Below, one piece after another: positions 5,266 to 6,182 of a stretch of DNA of 6,182 nucleotides. The number at the start of each line of letters is the position of its first letter. Positions within the stretch are counted from its first letter, which is position 1. The stretch is from assembly GCA_947464585.1 (NCBI GenBank), contig CANHYS010000147.1, forward strand, positions 1 to 6,182, written 5' to 3'. The position numbers were made by a program, and so were the translations under genes. The DNA comes from Planctomycetaceae bacterium (GTDB lineage: Bacteria > Planctomycetota > Planctomycetia > Pirellulales > UBA1268). The notes beneath the pieces are model-generated. The model ran no database searches. It saw only the letters and a program-made list of their open reading frames with translations, and was not told the DNA's origin.

Positions 5266-6182
5266 ATGATGTCGTTTCTGAACCGTGCAGTCGTGTCTGC
5301 GGTATTTCCTGTCGTGATTGTCACGGCCTTCGCAGCGCTGGCTCCGTGCGCCGCTGCTGCCGACTCGCTCGCGGCCAGCGGCGTGGCGATGATTCCCGAG
5401 GACGCCGCGTTCGTCTCGGCAACCCTGCGGGCCCGGGAGCAGTACGACCGGTTCGTGAAGAGCAACGCCTTCGCCGCCCTCAAGAAGCTGCCGTTCGTAT
5501 CCCGCGCCGCTGATTCCGTCGAGGAACAGAAGCTGCAGCCCGGCAGCCCGCTCTCGATCGCGGCGACCTTCATGGAACTCCCCGAGAACGAGCAGGCCTT
5601 GGAATTGCTCAAGGACATGGTCGCGAGCGACACGTTCGTCTACGGCGAGCCGTCGTGCGTGACGTTCGTGGAGCTCATGAAGAAGATCCAGCAGGCGCAG
5701 AACGCCGCCGGTGTGCTGCGGCTGGCCAGCGGAGACGCTTCGGTCGGTGGCTTTGAAGTCGACGTACTCGAAGGCATCGAAGTGGAAGAGATGGACGAGG
5801 ATGACGACGAGGACGATGACGACGAAAAGGGGGCCGCCGACACCCGCAGGCAGTTGCGTGCCAAGCCGGTGCGATTCCAGGCCGCCGATGCCGCCGAGCA
5901 GATCTCTGCCGACGAACTTGCCACGCGGTTGGTGGTCAAGACGCTGTCGGAGAACATCAACCTGATCGTGGTGCCCGACGTGGTCTGGGGGTTCAAGACC
6001 ACGAAGCTCGACGCCGCCACATCGCAGCTCAAGCGGATCGAGGTGCTCATCAAGCTGATCACGCAGGCCAACCCCGCCCTTGCCGACTCGCTCAAGCGCC
6101 GCAAGGTGGCGGGGGGCGAGGTGGTGACTTTTACGATCAAGCCGGACGCCAATCTCATTCGCGACGCGATCCCCGGGCTGGA
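5266..6182 (+). CDS. Exported protein of unknown function with an acidic tract, 3' end outside window
   Basis: The frame is open from the ATG at 5266 to the window end, giving 305 complete residues and no stop. Residues 1-32 form a clear Sec signal peptide: Arg7, a hydrophobic core at about 8-25, then Pro-Cys and an Ala run, with likely cleavage near Ala32/Asp33. The mature part opens with GVAMIPEDAAFVSATLRARE (39-58). This resembles the start of planctomycete secreted proteins in which a 'P.d..fv....' strand precedes an amphipathic helix, loosely like DUF3352, but I cannot assign a family. Residues 174-187 are almost all Asp or Glu, splitting the protein into two parts. The second part (about 203-305) looks alpha/beta, with KTLSENINLIVVPDVVWGF and a Lys-rich helix at about 254-279. 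It is divergent from ftr and is probably transcribed alone from the shared spacer. Function is unknown; a periplasmic location is inferred. Confidence 0.85.
   Translation, partial: MMSFLNRAVVSAVFPVVIVTAFAALAPCAAAADSLAASGVAMIPEDAAFVSATLRAREQYDRFVKSNAFAALKKLPFVSRAADSVEEQKLQPGSPLSIAATFMELPENEQALELLKDMVASDTFVYGEPSCVTFVELMKKIQQAQNAAGVLRLASGDASVGGFEVDVLEGIEVEEMDEDDDEDDDDEKGAADTRRQLRAKPVRFQAADAAEQISADELATRLVVKTLSENINLIVVPDVVWGFKTTKLDAATSQLKRIEVLIKLITQANPALADSLKRRKVAGGEVVTFTIKPDANLIRDAIPGL

Noticed and set aside
5338..5349. A cysteine near the signal peptide end of the exported protein (Leu-Ala-Pro-Cys), as a possible lipobox
   Set aside because: Pro directly before the Cys does not fit the lipobox, and the following Ala run before Asp33 gives a good signal peptidase I site.

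Overview
This GC-rich window looks like chromosome from a planctomycete (PVC group). Three things suggest this: a bacterial methanopterin-type formyltransferase (Ftr/FhcD), a membrane-anchored protein with four DUF11-type repeats behind a very long Pro/Ala-rich linker, and an exported protein of a kind often seen as 'hypothetical' in planctomycetes. No rRNA, tRNA, CRISPR array, transposase or phage gene was recognised. The taxonomic call is inference, made without database access.

Layout: (1) 1-1113, plus strand: the 3' part of pheT, the phenylalanyl-tRNA synthetase beta subunit, from the end of the B5 domain to the C-terminal FDX-ACB domain. (2) 1114-1426: a gene-free, convergent intergenic stretch carrying several short inverted and direct repeats but no clear U-tract terminator. 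(3) 1427-4078, minus strand: a large protein with one membrane anchor and four DUF11-like domains. (4) 4162-5055, minus strand: a complete ftr/fhcD gene, 83 bases upstream of the DUF11-like gene and pointing the same way, so the two may share a transcript. A hairpin lies between them. (5) 5056-5265: a divergent intergenic region with two inverted repeats, presumably holding the promoters for ftr and for the next gene. (6) 5266-6182, plus strand: an exported protein of unknown function, with a signal peptide and a strongly acidic tract, running off the window end.

The genes do not form an obvious pathway. PheT charges tRNA-Phe. Ftr moves a formyl group between tetrahydromethanopterin and a methanofuran-type carrier in C1 oxidation. 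The DUF11-like protein and the exported protein probably act outside the cytoplasm. No other C1-pathway gene is visible, so ftr is isolated from its usual partners here. I found no convincing new multi-gene system. The best leads are the ftr/DUF11 pairing with its intergenic hairpin, the repeat-rich convergent spacer, and the uncharacterised exported protein.
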